Source of the DNA: Opitutaceae bacterium
GTDB lineage: Bacteria; Verrucomicrobiota; Verrucomicrobiia; Opitutales; Opitutaceae
Direction of reading: 5' to 3'
Length of the DNA: 64,000 nucleotides
Assembly: GCA_947474995.1 (NCBI GenBank)
Contig: CANJNJ010000002.1
Location: forward strand, 1 to 64,000
The position numbers and the translations under genes are program-made. Below the pieces are notes generated by a model. It was not told the DNA's origin and made no database searches. It saw only the letters and a program-made list of their open reading frames with translations. This document shows positions 8,701 through 18,900 of the stretch, in pieces. Each line of letters starts with the position of its first letter. Positions within the stretch are counted from its first letter, which is position 1.

Positions 8701-9552
8701 ATGAGGTACGCTGCGCCGGTGCCGCTCAAGCGACCTTTCCTCAAGTGGGCCGGGGGTAAGACAAAGTTGGTGCCGGCCATCCGGGAATTCGTGCCGGCGG
8801 GTACCAGGCGGCTGATTGAACCGTTTATCGGCAGCGGTGCCGTCGCGCTTAATCTCGCGCTCCCGATGGCCATCCTGGCCGACGCCAACGCCGACCTAAT
8901 TTCCGTCTACCGTGAATTGCAGCAGGGTGGGGAAAAATTCGTCGCGGCGTGTGCCGCACTCTTCACGCCGTCGGCCAACGAGTCCGCCGTTTATTACACC
9001 CGGCGCGCCGAGTTCAATGCGAGCTCGAACCGACGACGCAAAGCCGGCCTCTTTATCTATCTCAACCGACATGGATACAACGGCCTTTGCCGGTACAACG
9101 CCAGCGGCGGTTTCAACGTGCCGTTTGGCCGTTACAAAGCACCGCGTTTCCCGCGGGACGAGCTACACGCCTTTCACGCGGTGCTGCAGAACTGCGAACT
9201 CCGGCATGCCGATTTTCGCGACGTGCTCGCCGAGGCCGGTGAGGGCGATTTTGTTTACTGCGATCCCCCTTACGTTCCGGCCAGCGCGACGGCCAATTTC
9301 ACGGCGTATGCGAAAGGCGCCTTCGGAAAATTGGAACAAGCGGATCTCGCGGCCTGTTGCCGCGTCGCCGCGCGACGCGGCGCCACGGTCGTACTTTCCA
9401 ATCACGATACGCCAGGCACGCGCGCCCTCTACGCTGACGCCGATCAGCAGCGGGAACTGCTCGTGGGACGCCGAATAAGTTGCCACGCCGCCAACCGCGG
9501 CGCCGCCCGTGAGTTGCTCGTCGTCTATCGGCCTTCACGTCTGCTGGTCTGA
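8701..9552 (+). CDS. dam: Dam-family DNA adenine methyltransferase
   Basis: A 283-residue N6-adenine methylase of the D12 class, expected to methylate GATC. It shows the SAM-binding FLKWAGGK (13-20), the FxGxG-like FIGSGAVAL (about 42-50), LNRHGYNGLCRYN, and the catalytic DPPY at 188-191. The full family length is present. I chose the ATG at 8701; a TTG at 8683 would add six residues without extra homology. It follows the decayed GH105/radical SAM stretch and has no restriction partner nearby, so it is probably an orphan regulatory or repair-strand-marking methylase, or a phage-derived one. Confidence 0.93.
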   Translation: MRYAAPVPLKRPFLKWAGGKTKLVPAIREFVPAGTRRLIEPFIGSGAVALNLALPMAILADANADLISVYRELQQGGEKFVAACAALFTPSANESAVYYTRRAEFNASSNRRRKAGLFIYLNRHGYNGLCRYNASGGFNVPFGRYKAPRFPRDELHAFHAVLQNCELRHADFRDVLAEAGEGDFVYCDPPYVPASATANFTAYAKGAFGKLEQADLAACCRVAARRGATVVLSNHDTPGTRALYADADQQRELLVGRRISCHAANRGAARELLVVYRPSRLLV

Positions 9553-9617
9553 GGCCGCCGCGAGGCAGCACCCACCGCAACACTCCTCGTTTCCCTGAGA
9601 AAGAATCAGGCGAGCTT

Positions 9618-9678
9618 GTAGTTCCGCCTTAAGGCGGAAGGATTGAATTGCCCGGATTCCGCCTGAAGGCGGGACTAC
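9618..9678. repeat. REP-like double hairpin, family 1 (copy 1)
   Basis: TTCCGCCTT/AAGGCGGAA (9622-9639) is a perfect palindrome. A second related hairpin, ATTCCGCCTGAAGGCGGG, lies about 16 bases on, and the unit is bounded by GTAGT and ACTAC. Related copies lie at 58370 and 59735. Confidence 0.8.
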
Positions 9679-9816
9679 GAGCATAACCGCAAATCTCGCC
9701 CGACCCCCGCCCGGAGCGACATTGCCATCGCGGAGACGATGCAAGCGGATTTGAATTAGTTCCGTGTCGATGCTTTACAGCTCGGAAGCCAACCCCTTCG
9801 TCCCTTTCTTCCACGC

Positions 9817-11190
9817 ATGAAAGCTGCCTCTCTACTCCTGCTCGCGTCAGCCAGCCTCCCTTTCGCCGGTTTCGCGGCATCCGCCGCGGGCACACCGCCG
9901 ATCAAACTCATGGTGCTCGATCCCGGCCACTTTCACGCCGGGTTGCTGCAGAAAACCATGTACCGGCAGATCGATCCCATGGTCTTCGTCTATGCCCCCG
10001 ACGGTCCCGACGTGCTCGACCACCTGAAGCGGGTCGATGGCTATAATCAGCGGGTCGACAAGCCGACCCACTGGCAGGCCACGGTCTACCGCGGTCCGGA
10101 TTATTTTGAGCGATTGCTGAAGGAAAAACCGGGCAATGCCGTCGTCATGTCCGGCAACAACCGCGGCAAACCCGGGCGGATCAAAACGCTCGTGGAGTCC
10201 GGTATTCATGTTTTCGCCGACAAGCCGGTGATTATCGATCCCGCCGGCTTCGAAACGTTGCGGCAGGCCTTTGCGGCCGCACAACAGAAGGATGTCGTGC
10301 TTTACGACATCATGACCGAGCGGTCCGAAATCACGACAATGCTCCAGCGCGAGCTGGCGCAGATGCCCGATCTCTTCGGCCAATTGGAGACCGGTACCCC
10401 GGACAATCCTGCCGTCCTGATGGAAAGCGTGCATTTCTTCTACAAGTCCGTCTCGGGCGTAGCCCTCAAGCGTCCCGCGTGGTTCTTCGACGTGGCCCAG
10501 CAGGGTGAAGGCATGGTCGACGTCGGGAGCCACTTGGTCGATTTGGTCCAGTGGGAATGCTTTCCGGAAAAGGTCGTCGATTACGCCAAGGATATCCAAG
10601 TGCTCTCGGCCCGGCATTGGCCCACGCCGATGACGGCGGCCCAGTTCGCCACCGTGACGGGTCTCGGAACTTTTCCCGAATTTCTCAAAGGCAGCGTGCA
10701 AGGCCCCGTGTTGAACGTGTACGCCAACGGGGAAATGAACTACCGCATCAAGGGCGTCCAAGTGCGGTTAACGGCCAAATGGGACTATGAAGCACCGAAG
10801 GGATCAGGCGACACGCACTACTCCATTCTGCGGGGCACCAAATGCCATCTGGTCATCCGGCAGGGACCAAACGAAAATTATCAGCCGACCCTGTATATCG
10901 AAGGAGCGCCCGACACCGACCCGGCGAGTCTCATCAAGGCGTTGGACGGCGCGATCTTTCGACTCCAGTCACGACACCCCGGGGTGGACATCAAGCCGCT
11001 CGCCCGTTCATGGCAGATCGTGATTCCGTCGAAATACGACGATGGCCATGAAGCCCATTTCGCCGAGGTGACGGAACGCTTCCTGAAGTACATCGCCACC
11101 GGTGAAATGCCGGCGTGGGAAGTGCCCAACATGATCGCGAAGTATTATACGACCACCAAGGCGCTCGAACTCGCGCGGCAGGGAAAATAG
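9817..11190 (+). CDS. exported Gfo/Idh/MocA-type oxidoreductase (Oxidoreduct_C family)
   Basis: 457 residues with a clear signal peptide (KAASLLLLASASLPFAGFAA). A Rossmann-like N-terminus follows (IKLMVLDPGHFHAGL at about 29-43, then a strand with VVMSGNNRGK), and ESGIHVFADKPV matches the conserved GxHV..EKP segment of the family. The large C-terminal half (from about 170) fits the putative-oxidoreductase C-terminal domain seen in Verrucomicrobia, Planctomycetes and Bacteroidetes. Substrates are presumably sugars or inositols; no direct evidence here. It is followed 204 bases later by a sialate O-acetylesterase on the same strand, consistent with periplasmic glycan processing. Confidence 0.88.
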   Translation: MKAASLLLLASASLPFAGFAASAAGTPPIKLMVLDPGHFHAGLLQKTMYRQIDPMVFVYAPDGPDVLDHLKRVDGYNQRVDKPTHWQATVYRGPDYFERLLKEKPGNAVVMSGNNRGKPGRIKTLVESGIHVFADKPVIIDPAGFETLRQAFAAAQQKDVVLYDIMTERSEITTMLQRELAQMPDLFGQLETGTPDNPAVLMESVHFFYKSVSGVALKRPAWFFDVAQQGEGMVDVGSHLVDLVQWECFPEKVVDYAKDIQVLSARHWPTPMTAAQFATVTGLGTFPEFLKGSVQGPVLNVYANGEMNYRIKGVQVRLTAKWDYEAPKGSGDTHYSILRGTKCHLVIRQGPNENYQPTLYIEGAPDTDPASLIKALDGAIFRLQSRHPGVDIKPLARSWQIVIPSKYDDGHEAHFAEVTERFLKYIATGEMPAWEVPNMIAKYYTTTKALELARQGK

Positions 11191-11292
11191 CGACGGCGGC
11201 ATCGGCCGTGTTCCGCCGAGTAACGATCCTCGGGGCAGCCCCGCGGCATTGAACCCAACCAAAGCCAACATGAAATATCCTGATTCTATTGA

Positions 11293-11346
11293 GAGTGCGA
11301 CCGCCCTCGGTCGCGTCCGGCTTAGCGATCGAGGACGGTCGCGCTC
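11293..11346. repeat. inverted repeat in the oxidoreductase-esterase gap
   Basis: Arms GAGTGCGACCGCCCTCG (11293-11309) and CGAGGACGGTCGCGCTC (11330-11346) pair with two mismatches around 20 bases. It is probably a REP-type element. Confidence 0.6.
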
Positions 11347-11394
11347 CCAGCAAACCAAGCCGCCGCAAACTTCGGGGTATCGGACCCAAAGCGA

Positions 11395-12933
11395 ATGAAG
11401 CACTCCTCCTCTTGTTTTCTCCTTTGGTTGACGCTCGCGGGTCTCAACGCGACCCGCGCGGATGTTATACCCGGTCCGCTGTTCTCGGACGGGGCCGTGC
11501 TGCAGCGGGACAAGCCCGTGTCGGTCTGGGGCAAGGCCGACCGGGGAGAAAAGATCGTGGTCACGTTTGCCGACCAGCGCCGCGAAACCACGGCCGATGC
11601 CGATGGACGCTGGGTGATTTTGCTCGATCCTCTGGCAACCTCGGGCGTCGGCGCCAACTTGATCATCGCGGGCAAAAACACGGTCACACTCCACGACGTG
11701 GTCGTGGGGGAAGTGTGGCTCTGCTCCGGCCAGTCGAACATGGAATTTGCGGTCAGTCGCACGACCCAAGCGAAACAGGAAATAGCCGCCGCTCATTTTT
11801 CCCTGCTGCGCCAGGTGAAAATCGCCCGGGCGGTCGCGGAAAACCCAACCGACGACGCCAAGACCACCGGTTGGAAGTCCGCGACGCCGGAAACCGTTGG
11901 CGAGTTCACCGCCGTGGGCTATTTCTTCGCCCGCGACCTTCACCTGAAACTCGGCGTGCCCATCGGTCTCGTGCACAGTTCCTGGGGCGGCACGCCCGTG
12001 GAATCGTGGATGAGTCCCGCGGCCCTCGCGAGTGACTCCGCCTTCAAGGTGGTCTTCGAGCGGTGGCAACAAACGGTCGCCGCCTATCCGCGGGCCAAGG
12101 AAGCCTACGAACCCTTGCTGGCCGCGTGGTCCACCGCCGAAGCCGCCGCGAAGGCCAAGGGTTCCCCCGCGCATGATGCGTATCTGAAAAAAAATCCGCG
12201 GCCCCGGGCCCCGCGTGGACCCGGCGATCCGTGGACGCCCACCGGATTGTTCAACGGCATGATCAATCCGCTTCTCCCCTACGCGGTGCGCGGGATCCTT
12301 TGGTATCAAGGCGAGAGCAACGCCGAGCGGGCGTCGGAATACCATGCGCTCTTCGCCAAACTCATCACCTCATGGCGCGCGCACTTCGGGCAGGGCGACG
12401 TCCCCTTCTACTGGGTCAGCCTCGCGAACTACAAACCCGTCGAAGATCAGGGCGGCCGGACATACGCGTTCCTGCGCGAAGCCCAGACGCAGACGTTGTC
12501 TTTGCCGAACACCGGTCAGGCCCTGGCCATCGACATCGGGGACCCAAATGACATTCATCCGACCAACAAACAGGAAGTCGGACGCCGGTTGGCGCTGCTC
12601 GCGAAACATCGTGTCTACCACATCGTCGGCGACGACACCGGACCGACGTTTGCGAGCGTAACGCGCGAAGGCAATGCGCTGCGCGTCCGCTTCACCCACG
12701 GCAGCGGCGGTTTGATCGCGCATGACAAACCCTTGCAGTCGCTCGAAATCGCGGGCGCCGATCGGGTCTATCAACCGGCCACGGGCGTCATCGATCGGGA
12801 CAGCCTGCTGGTGTCCTCGCCAGCCGTGAAGCAGCCGGTCGCGGTTCGCTACGCCTGGCAAAACGCCCCCGAAGCCAATCTCTACAACGGCGCTGGACTG
12901 CCGACGGTACCGTTTCGCTCGGACAACTGGTAA
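11395..12933 (+). CDS. sialate O-acetylesterase (SGNH hydrolase family)
   Basis: 512 residues with a signal peptide (CFLLWLTLAGLNATRA). Catalytic blocks are SGQSNMEF (111-118, nucleophile Ser114), WYQGESN (303-309) and the Asp/His block DIHPTNK (386-392). An N-terminal beta-rich domain (VIPGPLFSDGAVLQRD) is typical of bacterial sialate esterases, which remove O-acetyl groups from sialic acids or plant and algal glycans. In Verrucomicrobia the true substrate is often acetylated xylan or pectin, so the sialate name is by homology only. It is convergent with the Delta-60 gene. Confidence 0.92.
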   Translation: MKHSSSCFLLWLTLAGLNATRADVIPGPLFSDGAVLQRDKPVSVWGKADRGEKIVVTFADQRRETTADADGRWVILLDPLATSGVGANLIIAGKNTVTLHDVVVGEVWLCSGQSNMEFAVSRTTQAKQEIAAAHFSLLRQVKIARAVAENPTDDAKTTGWKSATPETVGEFTAVGYFFARDLHLKLGVPIGLVHSSWGGTPVESWMSPAALASDSAFKVVFERWQQTVAAYPRAKEAYEPLLAAWSTAEAAAKAKGSPAHDAYLKKNPRPRAPRGPGDPWTPTGLFNGMINPLLPYAVRGILWYQGESNAERASEYHALFAKLITSWRAHFGQGDVPFYWVSLANYKPVEDQGGRTYAFLREAQTQTLSLPNTGQALAIDIGDPNDIHPTNKQEVGRRLALLAKHRVYHIVGDDTGPTFASVTREGNALRVRFTHGSGGLIAHDKPLQSLEIAGADRVYQPATGVIDRDSLLVSSPAVKQPVAVRYAWQNAPEANLYNGAGLPTVPFRSDNW

Positions 12934-12953
12934 TGGTCGCCAGGGCGCTGACC

Positions 12954-12977
12954 CCGGTCCCGCCTCGGCGGGGCCGG
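12954..12977. terminator. GC-rich hairpin between convergent genes
   Basis: CCGGTCCCGCC (12954-12964) pairs with GGCGGGGCCGG (12967-12977), one G-T wobble, with a 2-base loop. It sits 20 bases after the esterase stop and just before the Delta-60 stop. No U-tract. Confidence 0.45.
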
Positions 12978-12990
12978 CTATAAATCGCCC

Positions 12991-15900
12991 TTACCGCCCG
13001 GAGGGCACTTCGTAGATTTCGAGGAGCGCAGCGCCAGTCGTGCCGGCTCCGGCACCCACTTGAATCGTGTAGGAGCCGGCGGGCAACGTGGTGAGCACCG
13101 CGGCATCCTTGCTGCCGGAGGCCAGCGGGAACGCCCCGGCGCTGGCGGCGGCCGTCGAAAGCTGCGAAGCGCCCGAATTCCAGTTGTCGTTCCGACCCAA
13201 TTCACGGCCGGAGCTATCGAAGAGCACGATGTTGGGATCGGTGGCAAAAGTGCTGGTGCTAAAGCCCGTCAGGCCCGGGCCCACCGCCCGCAGCAACATC
13301 TGCGACGAACCGGTCCCCGCAATGGCGAAACCGCTGATCAAGGCGGACGAACCCTCGCCCGTCGCTCCGTGACTGGAAATGTTCACCAGCCGTGAATCAT
13401 TGCCGGTGCCAGCATCATAGATTTCGGCGAGCGCGACCCCGCTGCGGCCCGTGGTCTCCTTGACCTGAACGGTGTAGATTCCCGGCGACAGCGTGACGAG
13501 CGCGGCGCTATCCGCACTGCCGACCACAAGGGGGAAAGCTCCCGTGCGCGCCGCGGCCTGCGCCAAATCGGGCGACCCGGACCAACCTTGGTTAACGGCC
13601 ACTCGGCGGCCGGCCGCGTCAAAAACTTCGAGACTGGTCCCGATGAGGGCATCGCTCACTCCAAACGCCTGCAGCGCCGGGCCGATCGCGCGAACCAGCA
13701 TGGGGCGCGCCTCCGAGCCAGCCACCGCGAAACCAAGGACCAGGGGACTGTCGGCGGTCACATTCCCCCGCGTCGACAAGTTGACGAGCCGGGCGGACTC
13801 GTTCACCGACCCGGCCGTTGCCTCCGTCGGCGAAACGTCAGGCGCGCTCACATCCGCTCGCGACCCGGTCACGGACGTCGGGCCGGAAACCTTCAAATCA
13901 CCCACCGGGGCAACGGCGATCACCGGAGCCGCCGCACGGGCCGGGATGGTCGCATTGATTTCAGCATCGCCCAATGACTCACTGGCCGAAACCGGGCTGG
14001 CGAAATTGAATTCCCGCATCGCCTCAAAAATACCCGACGACGTGCCACCCGAAGACGGCGCGAGCCCCCGCACCCGAACATAAAACGTACCGCTCGACGG
14101 CAGCGCGGGGACCGACACCTGCCAATTGGCCGTGCCCGCCACGCGGCTGCCCGTTCCCAAGCGGCTCCAGGTGCGGCGATCGGAAGACTGCTCGAAAGCT
14201 GTCGCGGAGAGTTCTCCGCCGGTTCCCGTCCGGCTCCACGTGACCGTCGTGCGATTCGCACTCACGCTGAGCGTCTGCGTTGCCGTGCTCGTCACGGACA
14301 GGCGCGCCAGGCTGATTCGCGAAATGCCGCCAACATTTACGAAACCGCCACCAATGACCAATCGGCCGTCCGGCTGGAGGGCCAAGGCGGTGACGCCACC
14401 GCTCGGTCCCGGGTTGAAACTGGTGTCAACCGAGCCGTTGGCATTGAGCCGGGCGAGCCGGCTGACGGATGCGCCGGACAAAGTCAGGAAGTCACCGGCG
14501 ACAATCAAGCCGCCATCTGACTGCAGGGTGAGCGCGTTAAAGGACGCCGAGCCGCTGCCAATCGTCGGAAAAGTTGGATCGGCCGAACCATCAGTATTAA
14601 CCCGCGCAAGAATATGCCGGACACCGCTGCCCTCGCTGATCGTGACCACGCGACCGTCCGCCTGCACCACGATCGAACGCACCGCCAAGCCCCCAAGGGT
14701 CCCCGGCGAGGTGAAGCTCGGGTCGAGCGAACCGTCGTCATTCAGCCGCACCAAGCTGTTGCGGCTCTGTCCGCCCACGGTGGTGAACGAACCACCGACC
14801 AGAATCTTCCCGTCTGGCTGCAGCGCCAGCGCCAGCACCGACGCGTTAACGTTCGGATTGTACGCCGGATCCAGCGAGCCATCCCCGTTGAAGCGCGCGA
14901 TCCGATTGCGGGCCACGCCCCCGAGAGTGGTAAAGGCGCCGGCCACAATGGCCCGACCATCGGGCAGCGTCAGCATCGCGTTAACCGCACCGTCGGGGCG
15001 CGGCTGAAACACAGAGCTGACCGAGCCGTCGTCATTGAGGACAGCGAGATTGCGCGCGCCAACGCCACCAATGGTGCCGAAACTGCCGCCGACCATGATG
15101 GATCCACTCGGCTGCAAACCGGTGAAACTGCCCGCGATCAGGACCGTTCCATCCGGCCGGGCCGCCAAGAAGGAAACCCCACCATTTAGGTTGGGGTTGA
15201 AATTCAAATCCAGCGAGCCATCGCCGTTGACGCACGCCAAATGGTTGCGGGCGACAGCCACGCTGGTACCGCTCGGCTGGAACGTCGTGAAGACGCCGCC
15301 CAGCAAGACGGAGCCGTCGGACTGCAAGGCGAGGGTCGTTACCGCCCCGTTGGCATTGGGGTCGAATGAGAGATCGCACGCGCCATCGGAATTGACCCGG
15401 ACGACGTTATTCCGGGTGATCGGGCTCGACGCGGTGCGCCCCGTGACATTGGGCTGCACGGTGGAAAATGCCCCGCCCACGACGATCTGGCCGAGGGGAG
15501 TCGCCACCAGCGTATTGACCGGCCCGTTCAAGTTGGGGTCGAAGTTTGAGTCGACCGTGCCGTCGGGGTTAAGCCGGACGATGTAATTGCGAGTCGCAAT
15601 CAGCGTCAGGCTGTTCGACTGCACGACCGAGAAGGTCCCGCCGGCGATGACTTTCCCATCACCCTGAATCGCGAGCGCAGTGACGCTGGAGTTCGGGATG
15701 GTGGCGTAGTTGGTGTCGACCGTACCGTCCGTGTTCACCCGCGCGATATACGCCCGCGCCGTGGGCACCGCCACGCCCGCCGGCGTGAAGCCGGAGAACG
15801 TGCCACCGACCACGACTTTGCCGTCGCTCTGGGCGACAATGGCATTAATCCGGGAATTGAAGTTCGGGTCGTAATTTCCGTCCAACGTCCCATCGGCATT

Positions 15901-18900
15901 GAGCCGCGCGATCCGGTTGCGGGTCACGCCACCCACCGCCGTAAAGTTACCGACAATGATAACCCGATCATCCGGTTGGACGACGATTCCCGTCACGACT
16001 CCGTTGGGACTCGGATAAAAATCAGGAAACAGCGCGCCGGAACTCGAGAATCGCGCCAAATTGATACTGTTCGGATTGCTGAGGCTGGCGAAGGCCCCGC
16101 CCAGTATAACGCTGCCGTCACTCCGCGCCGCCGCGGCATTCACTTCACCAACGATCGGCGGATTTGGGCCGGGGTTGAACGCGGTCCGGAAGGTGCCATC
16201 GCGATTGAGCCAAGCGAAGCCCGCGAGTTGGGAAGCCACCAACGTTCCATTCGGACGAATGACCACGGCATTGACGATGCCGTCGGTCGACAGCACGGAA
16301 CTGAAACTGGCATCCGGCGTTCCTTCCGCGCTGAAGCGCGCGATGTTTAAGCTCTTGGCCCCGCCAAGGTCGCTAAAAGTTCCCACTGCGATCACTTTCG
16401 AATCCGCCTGCACCGCCAGCGCCTTGATTTGGCCGCCGGCCGCGCCGCCCGCATCAGTACTGAACGCCGGGTCGAGCGTGCCATTGGCATTGAGCCGAAG
16501 GAGCGAACGGCGCGGCACGCGGGCCGGGCTGCCAACGGGCTGCAGCGAAACAAAATTGCCGCCGATGAGCAGCTTGCTATCTGCCATCTGAAAAATTGAA
16601 TCAACGCGATTACCGGCCTCCTCGCTGAGATCGAGATCGAAGGTCGGGTCGACGCGCCCATCCGTATTCAGGCGCGCCACATACTTGCGCAACGTCCAGT
16701 TGGTGTCGCCGTTCGGGGTCAGCGTGGTGAAGGCCCCGCCGATGATCAGTTTTCCGTCGGCCTGCTGGACCATCGCGAAGATATTGCCGTCGGCGTTCGG
16801 GTCGAAGGTCAAATCCAATGAGCCATCGGCATTGAGCCGGGCAATGCGATTACGCCTCGGCGGCGTGAAAATCGGCGTCGGCTGCAAGCCGGTGAAAGCT
16901 CCGGCGATGATTATCTTGCCGTCGGACTGGACGACGATCGCGTTGACTTGGGCGGTCAGATTCGGATCGAACGTCGGATCCACCTTTCCGTCGATCCCCA
17001 CTCGCGCGATATTGTTGCGCAGAACGCTCGGCTCCGTGGACGTCTTGGTCGGCTTGCCCGCGGCGAAGGCCGCAGTGTTCGCCGTCACTTCATTCCCACC
17101 GTTGGGCGTAAAGGCGAGGAAGGTTCCTCCAATGAGGATCCGCCCGTCGGGCTGGACGGCGATCGCGGTCACGCTCGAGTTCGGCGTGGGATCGAAGCCC
17201 ATGTCGACGGAGCCGTCGGCATTGAGGCGCACGATATTGGATCGGCTGGTCGATGTCGCATCCTTGAACGGCTTCAAGTTCGAAAAAGATCCCCCGACCA
17301 AAATCCGGCCGTCCGACTGTAAGACCAGCGAGCCGACCTGACCATCGATGCTCACATTAAATTCGGAATCGACCGTGCCATCCGCGTTCAGCCGCGCAAG
17401 GTGCTCGCGCGTATCGGTGCCAATCGTCGTAAAAACACCTCCGATAATAGCCTTTCCGTCCGGCTGGAGCGCCATCACCAGCACCCGCTCATTCAGGCTG
17501 GGGTTGTAAGTCGGGTCCACCGAGCCATCGGGGTTGAGCCGGGCCAGATAATTGTGCGTGCTGCCACCGACGCTGGTAAACGAACCTCCGATGAGGACCT
17601 TGCCATCCGGCAGGACGAGCGAGGCCAGCGGGCGCCCGCCGGTATCAATTTGAAAGGTGGCATCGAGCGAGCCGTCCGGATTGAGCTGGGCCAGCCGGTT
17701 GCGGAGGATCGGCGTCCTCGAACCCGGGGGCTGGGCGGCGGTGAAGAACCCGCCCACGATCAGCTTGCCGTTGGGATGAAACGCAATCGCGCTGACACTG
17801 GAGTTGACGCCGGGATTGAAGCCTTGATCCAAGGCTCCGTCCGGATCGAATCGAGCGAGGTAGTTGCGCGTCGCGGACGGGGCGCCACGCGACGAGACCG
17901 TGGTAAACGAGCCACCCACCACAATGCCTCCATCTGGCTGAACGGCGATGACCGTCACATTGCCATAGGCGTTGGAGCTAAAACCCGGGTCGATGGTGCC
18001 GTCGATATTGAGCCGGACTAAATGCTGTCGCGGCGTCGGGGTAATCTCGAGCGGGGCGTTGGGCGTCGTGCCATTCGCGCTATACCGGTTCGCAAAATCC
18101 GAGGGTAAATCGGCCCAGGCACTGACCTTAAACTGCTTCATGACGTCGGCCGCCCACGCGTTGAAAGTATTTTGACCGGCGGCCGTCGTAAGACTCACCC
18201 CAGAGTGGGTCTGCTGAAAGAAATCGATGAGTTTCGAAAAGGCGTCGGAGCCCGCCAAAACCAAGTCATTGTTGCCCGGCGGACGGAGCGCGGTGAAAAA
18301 GCCGCCGACCAAAATTTTGCCGTCGCGCTGAACCGCGATGGTGTTGACGCCGTTGTCGGCGTTGGGATTGAACTCCGAATCAACCGTGCCGGACGGATTG
18401 AGCCGGGCGATGCGATTGCGATTGGTGCTTTCGTTCGCACCATTGGCCTGGAAGCGGGTGAAGCCACCACCGACCAGAATTTTGCCATCCACATGACTGG
18501 CGAGCGCCATAACCTGGGAGTTGGGATTCGGATTAAAACCCGCGTCGAGCGAACCGTCGACATTGAGCCGGAGGATATAATTGCGGGTCGTGGCGGCGGT
18601 CGCGCCATTGGCCTGCACGCTCGTAAAGCTGCCGCCGACGACAATGCGCCCGTCGGCCTGAAGGAGGAGCGCGTAGACTTGCGGCAGGATCTGGCCCCCA
18701 AGATTTGGATTGAAGGACTCATCCAGCGAACCATTCGAATTGAGGCGGGCGATCCGGTTTCGCGTCGTGGGCGTCAAGGCCCCGTTTGGCTTCAAACTGG
18801 TGAATTCGCCCCCGATGATGATCTTCCCGTCGGGCTGAAGCAGCACCGCCCGCACCGGGCCATTGGGGTTGGGATCGAAAGTCTCATCGACCGCACCGCT

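Noticed and set aside
9553-9816. Possible CRISPR-like pair of repeats
   Set aside because: The repeats are palindromic REP hairpins with no equal-length spacers and no cas genes.
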